This document shows positions 35,073-43,802 of a stretch of 64,000 bases of DNA, piece after piece. Under the pieces are notes generated by a model. It saw only the letters and a program-made list of their open reading frames with translations. It was not told the origin of the DNA and ran no database searches. The position numbers and the translations under genes were made by a program. How positions within the stretch are numbered: position 1 is the stretch's first letter; every line of letters starts with the position of its first letter. Origin of the DNA: Hofstenia miamia (taxonomy: Eukaryota; Xenacoelomorpha; Acoela); assembly GCA_004352715.1 (NCBI GenBank), contig SCFE01000034.1, forward strand, positions 1,001,144 through 1,065,143. Reading direction: 5' to 3'.

Positions 35073-36290
35073 ATGGCTGATTTCAGAAATCCAACAATTC
35101 TAGAAATAAATGAATACATTAGATTGAATCCCCAGACTCCAATAATAATTCCTGCAGCAGGTAATATTCAAAATAAAAACAATTATAAGTTTACAGTTGA
35201 TAATTCTACAGATATAATACCTTATGATTGGTTTAATGCTTATATAGATGTGAAATTTAAAATATTTAAACTTGATAACACAGGATTTGTTACAGCAGAT
35301 AATGTTACCATTAGTGGTGATGTCAACTCACTTTTTAACAGACTATTTGTGGAATATAATAATACTTCTACTACAAATCTTAAAAATTTTTCAAAAATTG
35401 CCCATTTCCACAACATTCTTGAGTATTCAGCATCTTATTTGAACACTGTACAAAATGAATTCTTTTCAAGGACAATAATAATAAAATAGAACTTCTAAAT
35501 AATGGAAATGAAATTAATGCAATTTTTTATCTCAGTAACATTGATTTTTTCAGATTTCAGAGTTCTAAGACATAGTATCTTACCTGCAGGCAAGGTTCAA
35601 ATAAATCTTCAATTAGCAAAAGATGATAATGTAATATTTAATCCAGCTAGAAATGGAAAACCAGTTGTCACTCAATTATGTCTCTTTCTCCCACTATTAG
35701 CATTCAATCCTAGTTGAAGAAAAATGTATTTGAATAGTTTTATAAATAATAAATGGGTGTATATAAGAAACACATTAGAGGAATCTAATCCTATAAATCA
35801 ACAATCAGGCATATTTAGAATAAGTAATTCAATACAAAAACCTAGATATGTTTTCATCTATACCATCACTGAAGATAAAATTAATGATCAAAGCAAGAAT
35901 GAACTTGACTTTGATACCTTTAATTCTACTGAAATTTCTTCATGTCAGTTAGAATTAGGAAATGATAATTTGTATCCACAAGTAGAGATTCATCCAACTA
36001 GTGAGTTTCCAATACTATATGCAGAATTTATTAGATATAATGATGGTGTCAGTGATTTTTCAACAGGTACATTTATTAAGCCTTTTGATTTTAAGGAGAA
36101 ATATGGAATAATTATATTTGATTTATCTAAACAAAAAGATACATCTTGAAATGCAATTAATGAAATTAGATTTAGATATACTTTACAAGGTGCTCCAGCA
36201 GATTCATTTAAATTCTATGCATTGATTATGTAATAACAAGACATATCTGTGAATACAGCACCAAATAGAACTACTTTAACATTTTAATGA
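35073..36290 (+). pseudogene. Polinton major capsid protein candidate, broken into three frames
   Basis: Frames 35073-35489, 35502-35717 and 35724-36149 follow one another with shifts or stops between, then coding continues past a TGA at 36147-36149 to paired stops at 36231. The content is beta-rich: N-term with a Pro-rich stretch, a Y-D-W-F-N-A-Y-I-D-V-K-F segment, a central L-P-A-G-K-V-Q-I and a late Y-T-L-Q-G-A-P-A-D-S-F-K-F-Y-A-L-I. Total length is about 390-405 residues, within the range of Polinton double-jelly-roll capsid proteins but on the short side. Position after a late-promoter-like box and before the pX-like peptide and protease is the usual one for the capsid gene. Identification rests on position, size and a few family-like strings. 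Confidence 0.65.
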
Positions 36291-36330
36291 AAAATAATTT
36301 TGAAAAATTTCTACAACACAACTTAATGCA

Positions 36331-36603
36331 ATGAAAAAAAAGGGTGGTGCTTTGGCCCCCTTACTTATGGCAGCTGCTCCATTAATTGGAAAGTATGCAG
36401 TAGCACCATTAGTTACTGGTGCAATGGGAGCCTTTGGAAGAAATTTAGTCAATAAACTCTTTGGAAAGGGTTTTAAGCAAGCAATTCCAGGAGAAGGTAT
36501 GCAATTAAATACACCTAAAGGAAATGGGATGAAATTGGACCTCCAGGTTCAAAAGGGAAAGGAATGTGATTACATACACCTAAAGGAAAGGGAATGTATG
36601 TAA
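36331..36603 (+). CDS. pX/pVI-like small virion peptide
   Basis: Ninety residues. A basic start (MKKKGG) leads into an Ala/Gly/Leu-rich hydrophobic amphipathic segment (A-L-A-P-L-L-M-A-A-A-P-L-I-G), then F-G-R-N-L-V-N-K-L-F-G-K-G and a tail with repeated T/L-P-K-G-x-G-M-type units. Small Gly/Ala-rich membrane-active or DNA-condensing peptides of this kind are common beside the capsid gene in adenovirus-related Polintons. The C-terminal 25 residues look frame-shifted, because the GxGMK repeat pattern breaks near 36545. Confidence 0.6.
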   Translation: MKKKGGALAPLLMAAAPLIGKYAVAPLVTGAMGAFGRNLVNKLFGKGFKQAIPGEGMQLNTPKGNGMKLDLQVQKGKECDYIHLKERECM

Positions 36604-36661
36604 AATAACTATTCAGTTTAAACTTTAGTAATCCCCTTCAAATTATGATATTTTACAATTT

Positions 36662-37090
36662 ATGAAGAATATTAAAAACTTTAAGGGAATCTTTTTTAGA
36701 AATACTTTGAAAAATTTGGGTTTTGGATTTTATGTTTGTAATTTAGACCATTCTTCAAATACTGGCACAGATTGGATTGCATTTTATTATTTTAAGAATA
36801 CCAAAGTATCTGCAGGGAATGCAATTACCTTTAAGGAGCTTGGCTCTGTCAATCTTGAGTATTTTGATAGTTATTTTTCAATATTTAAAGATGTTAAGGA
36901 CCATAGTTTGTACAACAGTTCACAGTATCAACAAAGTTTTAGTGTATTATGTGAATACTATTGTATTTGGTTTATATATGAAAGATGCAAGGGAAGAGAT
37001 TATTTCTCAATACTTAATGATCTTTACAAGAGAAAGTGTGAGAGATATAAAAATGAAGAATATATTAAAAACTATTTTCTAAAAAGTTAA
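36662..37090 (+). CDS. Polinton adenain-type cysteine protease, catalytic His replaced
   Basis: One intact frame of 142 residues. It begins with F-K-G-I-F-F-R-N-T-L (the GxFxxDxL opening of the family), then V-C-N-L-D-H-S-S-N-T-G-T-D-W-I-A-F, which aligns with the family's NLDxxxGxGxHW block. Here the His before Trp is Asp. Y-F-D-S-Y-F supplies the acidic residue, and S-V-L-C-E-Y-Y-C-I-W keeps the catalytic Cys. Adenain-type enzymes mature the virion by cutting capsid precursors. With the His gone, this copy should be inactive although the reading frame is whole. It follows the pX-like peptide, as in other Polintons. Confidence 0.83.
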   Translation: MKNIKNFKGIFFRNTLKNLGFGFYVCNLDHSSNTGTDWIAFYYFKNTKVSAGNAITFKELGSVNLEYFDSYFSIFKDVKDHSLYNSSQYQQSFSVLCEYYCIWFIYERCKGRDYFSILNDLYKRKCERYKNEEYIKNYFLKS

Positions 37091-37130
37091 TATAGCTAAC
37101 TGTAGTGAAATTCAAATGTTGGAAAAAATA

Positions 37131-37151
37131 TTTTCTTTTTTCCTTATGTAA
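37131..37151 (+). promoter_or_regulatory. Late-promoter-like box before a short frame
   Basis: TTTTCTTTTTTCCTTATGTA is identical to the ATPase box over its first 16 positions and precedes an ATG at 37152. That frame encodes only 19 residues before TAA (37209-37211); the gene behind it is probably broken. Confidence 0.65.
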
Positions 37152-37650
37152 ATGGGATTTAATAATAGTGGAATACCTGAAGCTAATAATAACATAGAAA
37201 CAGATGTTTAACTCATAAAATACAAAATAAATCAAATTGAAATAATAAGTTAGATACATCAGGGTATAATCTTTTTAATAGAGATTTAAATATGCACAAC
37301 ATAAAATTATAAATTTTCATGAAAGGGGACAGGAAAAAGTTACTATTAACAAACAACAAATGGAAGATCATGTTGAAAACAGTCCTGCAAAAAATGAAAA
37401 AAAATTTTTGCAAATTATTAAGAAATCCAATGCTCAATTATGTTGTGTTGAGTCTATGCATAATTTCTATTCAAATTTACAAGACAATTACCAAAAGAAT
37501 ATTCAATTATTTGAAAGAACTGAAGGGGGAAACCATTTGCAGAGAATTATGAATATGGTTTTAAAAAAGCTTATGCAATATCACAATTCTCTGAAAAATA
37601 TGGTTACTTGGTTTGATAAAAACTTTGGAAACTACTGGAGCTGCTTATAA
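37152..37650 (+). pseudogene. N-terminal part of the fibre-like gene, frameshifted
   Basis: The 19-codon frame at 37152 is followed, after about 150 bases of broken frame, by an open stretch at 37360-37650 that is highly charged and helical, with K-K-F-L-Q-I-I-K-K and H-N-F-Y-S-N-L-Q-D-N-Y-Q. It leads directly into the next frame at 37613. A helical stalk before a beta-rich head fits a fibre protein; the unity of the gene is inference. Confidence 0.45.
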
Positions 37651-38500
37651 AAATCAATTTTTTAAAACTGAAAGCCATGAGCAAGCTTTAGATTGTCCTA
37701 TGTATGGTGATAAAGGTTTTGACAAAATGTCAATAGAAAATGGTTATATTTATGCTAGAGATAAACATAGTTACATTTCACTTTCAGGAATTTTTATCTT
37801 ATCAAAAAATCATTATAATATATTACATTTAAAAAATGATGTATACTATACAATAATTAATACCTTTGTACATTTTAGAGGTAAATATGTTTTTAGAACT
37901 GGTGAAATTTTATCTAGCAACTGGACTTTATTTACATTACCAAAAGAAGCATGGCCTCCAAAAACAATAAGATTTGCAGTAGTTTGTGAAAAATCAATAG
38001 ATGTTTATGTCCAAATTACTAAATTTGGTGTATTGTCTGTACACAATTTAGTAATAGAAGAAACATTTGTTTCCTTAAATATTATATATTTTGACACCAC
38101 TGATTTGTTTTGGAATGACATTGAATTAAATAGTAGTACTGACAACAGTGATATTATTAAAGGAATGGAATTTGATACTGAATTTAAAAACTCTTATAAT
38201 TCTGATTTGCAACATTGTCAATATAAGGTAATTGGTACACAAGTATTCTTTAGAGGAATATGCCAAAGGAATAAGCACAACTTGCAAAAGCATGCAAATA
38301 TAATTAAAATTAATCAGGAACTTGCATATAGTTTAGAATATAATAAATTAATATTTGGACTAGCTACATCTAATGGTATAATTCGGTGTGATATTTCACA
38401 TAAGAATGGCCCATTTTGGCTGTTTGCAAGTGATGCAGGGCCTATAAAATGGATTAGTTTGCAAAATTTGACATATTTCCTTCCTAAGAAAAATTTTTGA
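37613..38500 (+). CDS. Fibre-like or receptor-binding protein with two related C-terminal domains
   Basis: A 295-codon frame, the longest in the structural block. Two beta-rich halves share an order of elements. The first has V-H-F-R-G-K-Y, then L-P-K-E-A-W-P-P-K-T-I-R-F-A-V, a V-Y-V-Q-I strand and G-V-L-S-V. The second has V-F-F-R-G-I-C, then a hydrophobic strand L-I-F-G-L-A-T, I-I-R-C-D-I and a closing K-W-I-S-L-Q-N-L-T-Y-F. The pattern FxG...LP...RP/KT...V...Y/V-I...G-L-V...W-I-S-L resembles C-terminal domains of phage tail and fibre proteins that bind host surfaces. I infer an attachment role. The true N-terminus probably lies upstream (37152-37650). Confidence 0.5.
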   Translation: MIKTLETTGAAYKNQFFKTESHEQALDCPMYGDKGFDKMSIENGYIYARDKHSYISLSGIFILSKNHYNILHLKNDVYYTIINTFVHFRGKYVFRTGEILSSNWTLFTLPKEAWPPKTIRFAVVCEKSIDVYVQITKFGVLSVHNLVIEETFVSLNIIYFDTTDLFWNDIELNSSTDNSDIIKGMEFDTEFKNSYNSDLQHCQYKVIGTQVFFRGICQRNKHNLQKHANIIKINQELAYSLEYNKLIFGLATSNGIIRCDISHKNGPFWLFASDAGPIKWISLQNLTYFLPKKNF

Positions 38501-38531
38501 AAATAATTTTTTCTAAGCTCTTATATAGTAA
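38500..38531 (+). promoter_or_regulatory. Diverged late-promoter-like box
   Basis: An ATAATTTTTTCTAAGCTC tract is followed by TTATATAGTAA and an ATG at 38532. The CTTATATAGTA part matches the box before the capsid gene. The frame opened by this ATG has only seven codons, so the gene behind it is broken. Confidence 0.5.
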
Positions 38532-38642
38532 ATGAGTAAAAGAGTTAGGTTGTAAGTGAACCAATTATACTGAAAACAGTAAATAATACCAAGACATGAG
38601 AAAATGAAAAAACTTATGTAGTGTAATCTATGGGTTGTTCTG

Positions 38643-38945
38643 ATGAAATGTGAATTAACCAGTCCAAAAGAAGTTATAAAATATGCATTACATCAAATCA
38701 AAGTACAAAAATTTAATTATCCTAAGTTAAATCCTGTGATTCTCAAGTATTGTTTAGCTTACCAACACCATTATATGGTTAATTTTGAGAAGAACATTTC
38801 TATAAGTCATATATTAGATAAATTCACCCAACAAATTGGTTTGATTGGTCCAGAAGAAGGATGTTTAACAAACCTGTTTGAATATTTATTTGGAACTATT
38901 CAATGTTGTGATACACATTCAATCCTCCACAACAGTTATGGTTGA
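38643..38945 (+). CDS. Hypothetical Polinton protein, function unknown
   Basis: One hundred residues, mostly helical in character, with Cys-rich end (I-Q-C-C-D-T-H) and a G-L-I-G-P-E-E-G-C-L-T-N-L-F piece. No family recognised. It is the last frame before the right terminal repeat and may be the body of the gene controlled by the box at 38500-38531, after a frameshift. Confidence 0.4.
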   Translation: MKCELTSPKEVIKYALHQIKVQKFNYPKLNPVILKYCLAYQHHYMVNFEKNISISHILDKFTQQIGLIGPEEGCLTNLFEYLFGTIQCCDTHSILHNSYG

Positions 38946-39074
38946 TTTTACATTGAATATGTATTGGGTAGGGGCTATTGTTATGCAATTTCTTAAAGAA
39001 AAACCCATGGTTAGGACATCTGACAGGTTTTATGTTTTCTTAAGAAATAGTGTGTAATTAAAAGTAGAAGCACT

Positions 39075-39340
39075 GAATTTCATGTAAAAATTTTGAACAA
39101 GTGCTTTCAAAAACATTGGGGGTGTCCATAAAAGGCAGATTTTATAAAAAATGCAAAAATTTGATTAAAAACATATTGGTACACATGTTAAAATGGGGTA
39201 TAATTGAATAATTATTTATATGGGTATGGCTGCAGTTTTTTGACCCATGGCTGCCAAATCCTGAATTTCTAAAAAACGACTTTTTCACATCAAAATCAAT
39301 AGAAAAGTGTAAAAAGTTATTAAAAAAGGATTATTTTTAG
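39075..39340. repeat. Right terminal inverted repeat of the Polinton
   Basis: Reverse complement of the left repeat at 24854-25122, including the CAGTTTTTTGACCCATGGCT block and the final GTGTAAAAAGTTATT. Ends at the G of ATTTTTAG (39340). Confidence 0.9.
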
Positions 39341-39344
39341 AAAA

Positions 39345-39935
39345 CTCCATATATGGAACCGGTATATTTACACTACCAGAAAGTAAAGTATAACCATTGT
39401 TTAACAAGCATAAAAAATTTTGAACTTCTTCCTCTGTACATGTATCAGTCAGTTCTAAATACACTCTCCGTCTTAATTTCTTGATTTTTGCTAAACATAT
39501 CAAAAGAATAACTTGCCAAACCACGAAGGAGTGAAGCTTTGACATTACTCAAACTCAATTTAGATGCTGCTAGAATAACACGCCGTTCACTATTGGTAAT
39601 ATGAGATTTAAATAAAAGTTCAGCGGCCAATATAGAGTCACTAAGTTCCATTTTTTACTGCTTCATGCAGGAAAAATATTTTCAAATTTAAGAATAAACT
39701 CTCATTTTGACATATCAGCTAATTTTTCAAATGCCTTAAATTCAAGAAACGAATCATATGCCGCATCATCATCACTGTCTAGCAAACATTCGTCAAGATA
39801 TTTTAATAACTCATCTAGACCAGCATCGCTTGTAAGTATTGAGTGCTCCATTTCTAGGGCTCGATTTTTTGCGGTGCCAGAAAGTTGAAATGAACGGAAA
39901 TACCTTGCTTGTTTTTACTGCAATCCGTTACATGA
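39345..39935 (-). pseudogene. LTR-retrotransposon gag remnant
   Basis: On the minus strand, about 39900-39705 reads L-S-G-T-A-K-N-R-A-L-E-M followed by D-A-G-L-D-E-L-L-K-Y-L-D and F-E-K-L-A-D-M-S. This order, LxGxAxxxALE...GxxxLLxxLD...FExF, is that of a gag-like protein common in Copia-type elements of aquatic invertebrates. A second frame (39651-39445) continues with E-L-S-D-S-I-L-A-A-E-L-L and R-V-I-L-A-A-S-K-L, also in gag order. A third frame (39545-39285) runs towards the Polinton edge. Stops separate the pieces. No LTR was identified. Confidence 0.65.
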
Positions 39936-40669
39936 CGCCATAGTAACACCTCTTTTTTCCAACTGCGATACTGGTCTTTTTCAGGATCAAAAGATGGTGG
40001 CTTAATTTGTTTTGTCGAAATGATTTATTTCTCTGCTACCATGTGATTACATCAGTAATTAAAACAGCGTTACGTTCTATTCATACAAACATACTGATAA
40101 TCATACATAAGAAGTGCATATTATATTTACAGTATAACAGGTACACGAGTCTTTAATTAATTTGGAGAGTAAACAAGTCACAAAATAAAACCCAATTTAT
40201 TAGCAAAAATACAACTAAGAAATATATTTTGATTTATTTATGATATGCATCCGAGTGTTATTGTGCAATTTAATAAAAAAATTAAATGCATACAATATTA
40301 ATGTGATACATCATTTGATTTTGATAACTTCGAAGATTTTGATGTCAAAATGAACATTGTTTACTAAAAAGAATATCCTCTCCAGTCTTAACAAAGCAAA
40401 TCTAAATCTCATGGAATAACAGATGCCTTGGTAATTAACTACAATCAATCACATTTCCACTTTAGTAAACAATAAGGCAATATTTTACAGTAGGTTGGTG
40501 CAAAAATCGAATCATTTACATTATGAAATTTTGTTTAACCAAATGCAGCAAAAGAAAAACCTGTTGTAATTTATTCCTTTGTAATTATTAATTTGATTTA
40601 TATCGTCTTTGTGTAATAAATATTCAGCGACATTCAAATTAAAATTAAGATCAATGTTGTTTACATTAC

Positions 40670-40850
40670 CTTACATTACTTTACTTAAGACCTCGTACAC
40701 TCCCGTAAAGGTTTACTTAAAAATCTAACAGAACCGATTGTGTAATTATCTACTTGAAACCTTAATTTACTTTACTTAAGAGCTCGTACACTGCCGGTAA
40801 GTAAATTTTTTTTACTGTACTTACCGCAGTGTACGACCAGCCTTACACAA
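40670..40850. mobile_element. MITE-like inverted repeat
   Basis: TCGTACACTGCCGGTAAGTA (40784-40803) pairs with TACTTACCGCAGTGTACGA (40818-40836), one base unpaired. A third related copy, CTCGTACACTCCCGTAAAGG, lies at about 40692-40711. No coding sequence. The arrangement looks like a small non-autonomous transposon or its remains. Confidence 0.55.
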
Positions 40851-40895
40851 TGTTTCGCCATTAAATTTGTCCTAATAGTATTATCCCGCCAGAAA

Positions 40896-41128
40896 TTATT
40901 GTTTTAAGTAAACAAATCGATATTGTTGTGCTAATGAACTCTCTTTGAGTAATCTTTTAAATGCTTTCAGATTTGGAGCTTGTCGTATGCGTTGTGGTAA
41001 GTTATTCCAGGATCGTATGACAGATGATGTAAATACTGTATTCCATGTGTTGTTATTGATTTTAATGTTATTTATACACAATTTTCCAAGTTGGTTATGA
41101 GCTATACATTAAGGAAACACACTGCAGT
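40896..41128 (-). pseudogene. LINE ORF2 C-terminal remnant
   Basis: The minus-strand frame 41081-40896 reads V-I-R-S-W-N-N-L-P-Q-R-I-R followed by L-K-A-F-K-R-L-L-K. This is the S-x-x-xWNxLPxxIR...L..FKxxLK tail found at the end of many Jockey/CR1-type LINE ORF2 proteins. Its upstream part is missing at 41129, where a hAT-like element begins; decayed LINE sequence resumes beyond that element at 45274. Confidence 0.72.
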
Positions 41129-42067
41129 CAGAGGCGCACCCCGAGGGGGGGGACTGGGGGAACGTTCTCTCCCTCAACAGAGCACAGATGCTGTTATTCC
41201 TCTTGAAATGTATGCTGATATGATAACATAGTACATATATGTTAAGCATTGCTTCTACTCTATCTGCAGGGGGTAAGAAATATTTAATTGATGTTGCAAT
41301 TATTACAATAAATGGGAATCGATTAATCTATTGAATACTTTAGAAGAAAAAAATTATCAATAACTTGCAATTATTTAGGTTAACTAAGAACGTTCTCACG
41401 AACATTAATGGATGAAAATCTTGGCGAAACATAATAAAGTCCAAATTCTAAAATCATTATTGTCCTGCCTAGTAAATTAATACTGTATTGGCTATTGCAT
41501 GTGTACAGCACAGTTTGATGACCAAAATATATATTATGCTTCCACTACCGAATTCACTTTTTGATATATTGAAGGTGTAACCATTAACCTTATTTCGCGC
41601 TATTGCTATCTTTCTGTCACACACCTCATATTGTGATGTCAAACCTAGAGATATTAAATAATGATCACAGCTTATACATAAGGTACCTATGCAGAACCAA
41701 ATTTGCTCTTAGTGATTTAAGATTTCTGGCAACATTTAACTTAAATTTTTCTTAGTGCTAACAGAATTATGAAGCACTTTTAACCTTGATTGTTATCTCA
41801 CAATGATAATTTTTCCTATAAAACGTTTTTATGTGTTGTGTTTAGTTTTTATAAGAAACAAAACATGTCAATTTACTATGATTTTTTATCTATTATTTTC
41901 ATTCCAATTATGGCCAAAAGTGAATGAGAAATATAGCCATTTTGAATAAAATTGTCTATTAAATTATATTTTGCTAAAGTGAAAATAATTTGAACACGGT
42001 TTCTGTATTTTTTACCTGTAGTGAAATATGGTGAATTACGTAGAAATGCTAAAAACAATAGAGAAAT

Positions 42068-43802
42068 AAAGTATTAAATTCAAATTATGGCAAATTACAA
42101 AATGTAACTAAAGGTATTTTGTGGACGCACAATATTAATACGGCATGATCCTCAGTCCTGTTCTCTTTTCTGCTAACAAGAGTAGAAGTCGGAGCAGCGG
42201 TGGGCTAGGGCTCGACTGAGCTATTGGAAAAAGGGGCTGACATTGAAAAAAATATACTATTACACAGCAATTGTAGTGAATATTATACAATTTCTTAAAC
42301 AACGTTTTGAAATTGTACATTAGTATTATCTACTCTTGAAAAACTAAATTTAGAATTTTCAATTTTAATGAGCACATTTTCTTAAAAGATGGGTTGGGCA
42401 TGATTCAAGCCTGGCAAGAATTAGGTATAAGTTTTTGGTTGGAATAACTAAAAATAAGAAAGAAAGTAGGAATTTATTAAAGATCATCCTAACACAAGAA
42501 ATGGAAGTTTTTCCTATTGAAACTAGGATCAGTTAAGTGTACAACAGTCTGTGTTCGAAATCATCCACACCTACTACACCACGGAGCACATATGTGTGTT
42601 AGCCAACCTTAGTAATGGTTGAATAGAGGTAGGGAAAAATAATTCAGTTTTAGTAATTTTTAACAAACATTCATAATATACTGGTTACGTTTGCTACGTT
42701 GAAATTTAATTATAAAAATATGACATAAAAAAGTAGATATATGAAATAGTAAACCTCAAATTGAATAGTTGAATTTCGCTAATATCAACCTTTCTGTTTT
42801 GGGTAGAATGTCAAAAAGCCTATACTATTTAATTTCCCTGACAATACTTTTTTCATATTTGTAGTATAAAAGAATTACCAATAGAATTATACAAAGAGTT
42901 TCATAGTATAGGATGTCAACCAAGTAGAATGTATGGTCTCCCTAACATCCACAAGAACAAAGAGGACCCTTCATCTCTTTAAAGTATTAAATTCAAATTA
43001 TGGCAAATTACAAAATGTAACTAAAGGTATTTTGTGGACGCACAATATTAATACGGCATGATCCTCAGTCCTGTTCTCTTTTCTGCTAACAAGAGTAGAA
43101 GTCGGAGCAGCGGTGGGCTAGGGCTCGACTGAGCTATTGGAAAAAGGGGCTGACATTGAAAAAAATATACTATTACACAGCAGTTGTAGTGAATATTATA
43201 CAATTTCTTAAACAACGTTTTGAAATTGTACATTAGTATTATCTACTCTTGAAAAACTCAATTTAGAATTTTTTTTTTGGTTGGAATAACTAAGAAATAA
43301 GAAAGAAAGTAAGAATTTATTAAAGATCATCCTACCACAAAAAATGGAAATGTTTCCTATTGAAATTAGGATCAGTTAACTGTACAACAGTCTGTGTTCG
43401 AAATCATCCTCACCTACTATATGAGCCAATCTTAGTAATGGTTGAATAGGGGTAGGGAAAAATAATTCAGTTTTAGTAATTTTTAACAAACATTCATAAT
43501 ATACTGGTTACGTTTGCTACGTTGAAATTTAATTATAAAAATATGACATAAAAAAGTAGATATATGAAATAGTAAACCTCAAATTGAATAGTTGAATTTC
43601 GCTAATATCAACCTTTCTGTTTTGGGTAGAATGTCAAAAAGCCTATACTATTTAATTTCCCTGACAATACTTTTTTCATATTTGTAGTATAAAAGAATTA
43701 CCAATAGAATTATACAAAGAGTTTCATAGTATAGGATGTCAACCAAGTAGAATGTATGGTCTCCCTAACATCCACAAGAACAAAGAGGACCCTTCATCTC
43801 TT
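42068..43802. repeat. Tandem duplication of 0.8-0.9 kb in front of the Penelope RT
   Basis: 42068-42980 (913 bp) and 42981-43802 (822 bp) are head-to-tail copies. They are nearly identical over long stretches. The second lacks about 70 bases near 43269 and about 20 near 43421. Each copy ends within the same RT codons (the piece with G-L-P-N-I-H-K-N-K-E-D); only the second continues into the full RT frame. Confidence 0.92.

Larger units (their letters stand above)
24854..39340. mobile_element. Polinton/Maverick element, about 14.5 kb, complete but degraded
   Basis: Bounded by long terminal inverted repeats and containing the core gene set of this group: protein-primed DNA polymerase B, retroviral-type integrase, FtsK/HerA-type packaging ATPase, double-jelly-roll major capsid candidate and adenain-type cysteine protease, with accessory genes. 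Polintons are self-synthesising DNA transposons that also look like integrated viruses of animals. Replication and integration genes are on the minus strand (26.9-32.4 kb), structural genes on the plus strand (32.5-38.9 kb), reading away from a shared intergenic region at 32364-32566. Nearly every gene has stops or frameshifts and several catalytic residues are changed, so the copy is not functional. No convincing 6-bp target duplication was found (GCTAAG left, AAAACT right at the chosen ends). Confidence 0.9.

Noticed and set aside
42135-43233. Identical 61-codon minus-strand frames at 42135-42320 and 43048-43233
   Set aside because: They are identical only because the DNA is tandemly duplicated; no domain is seen.
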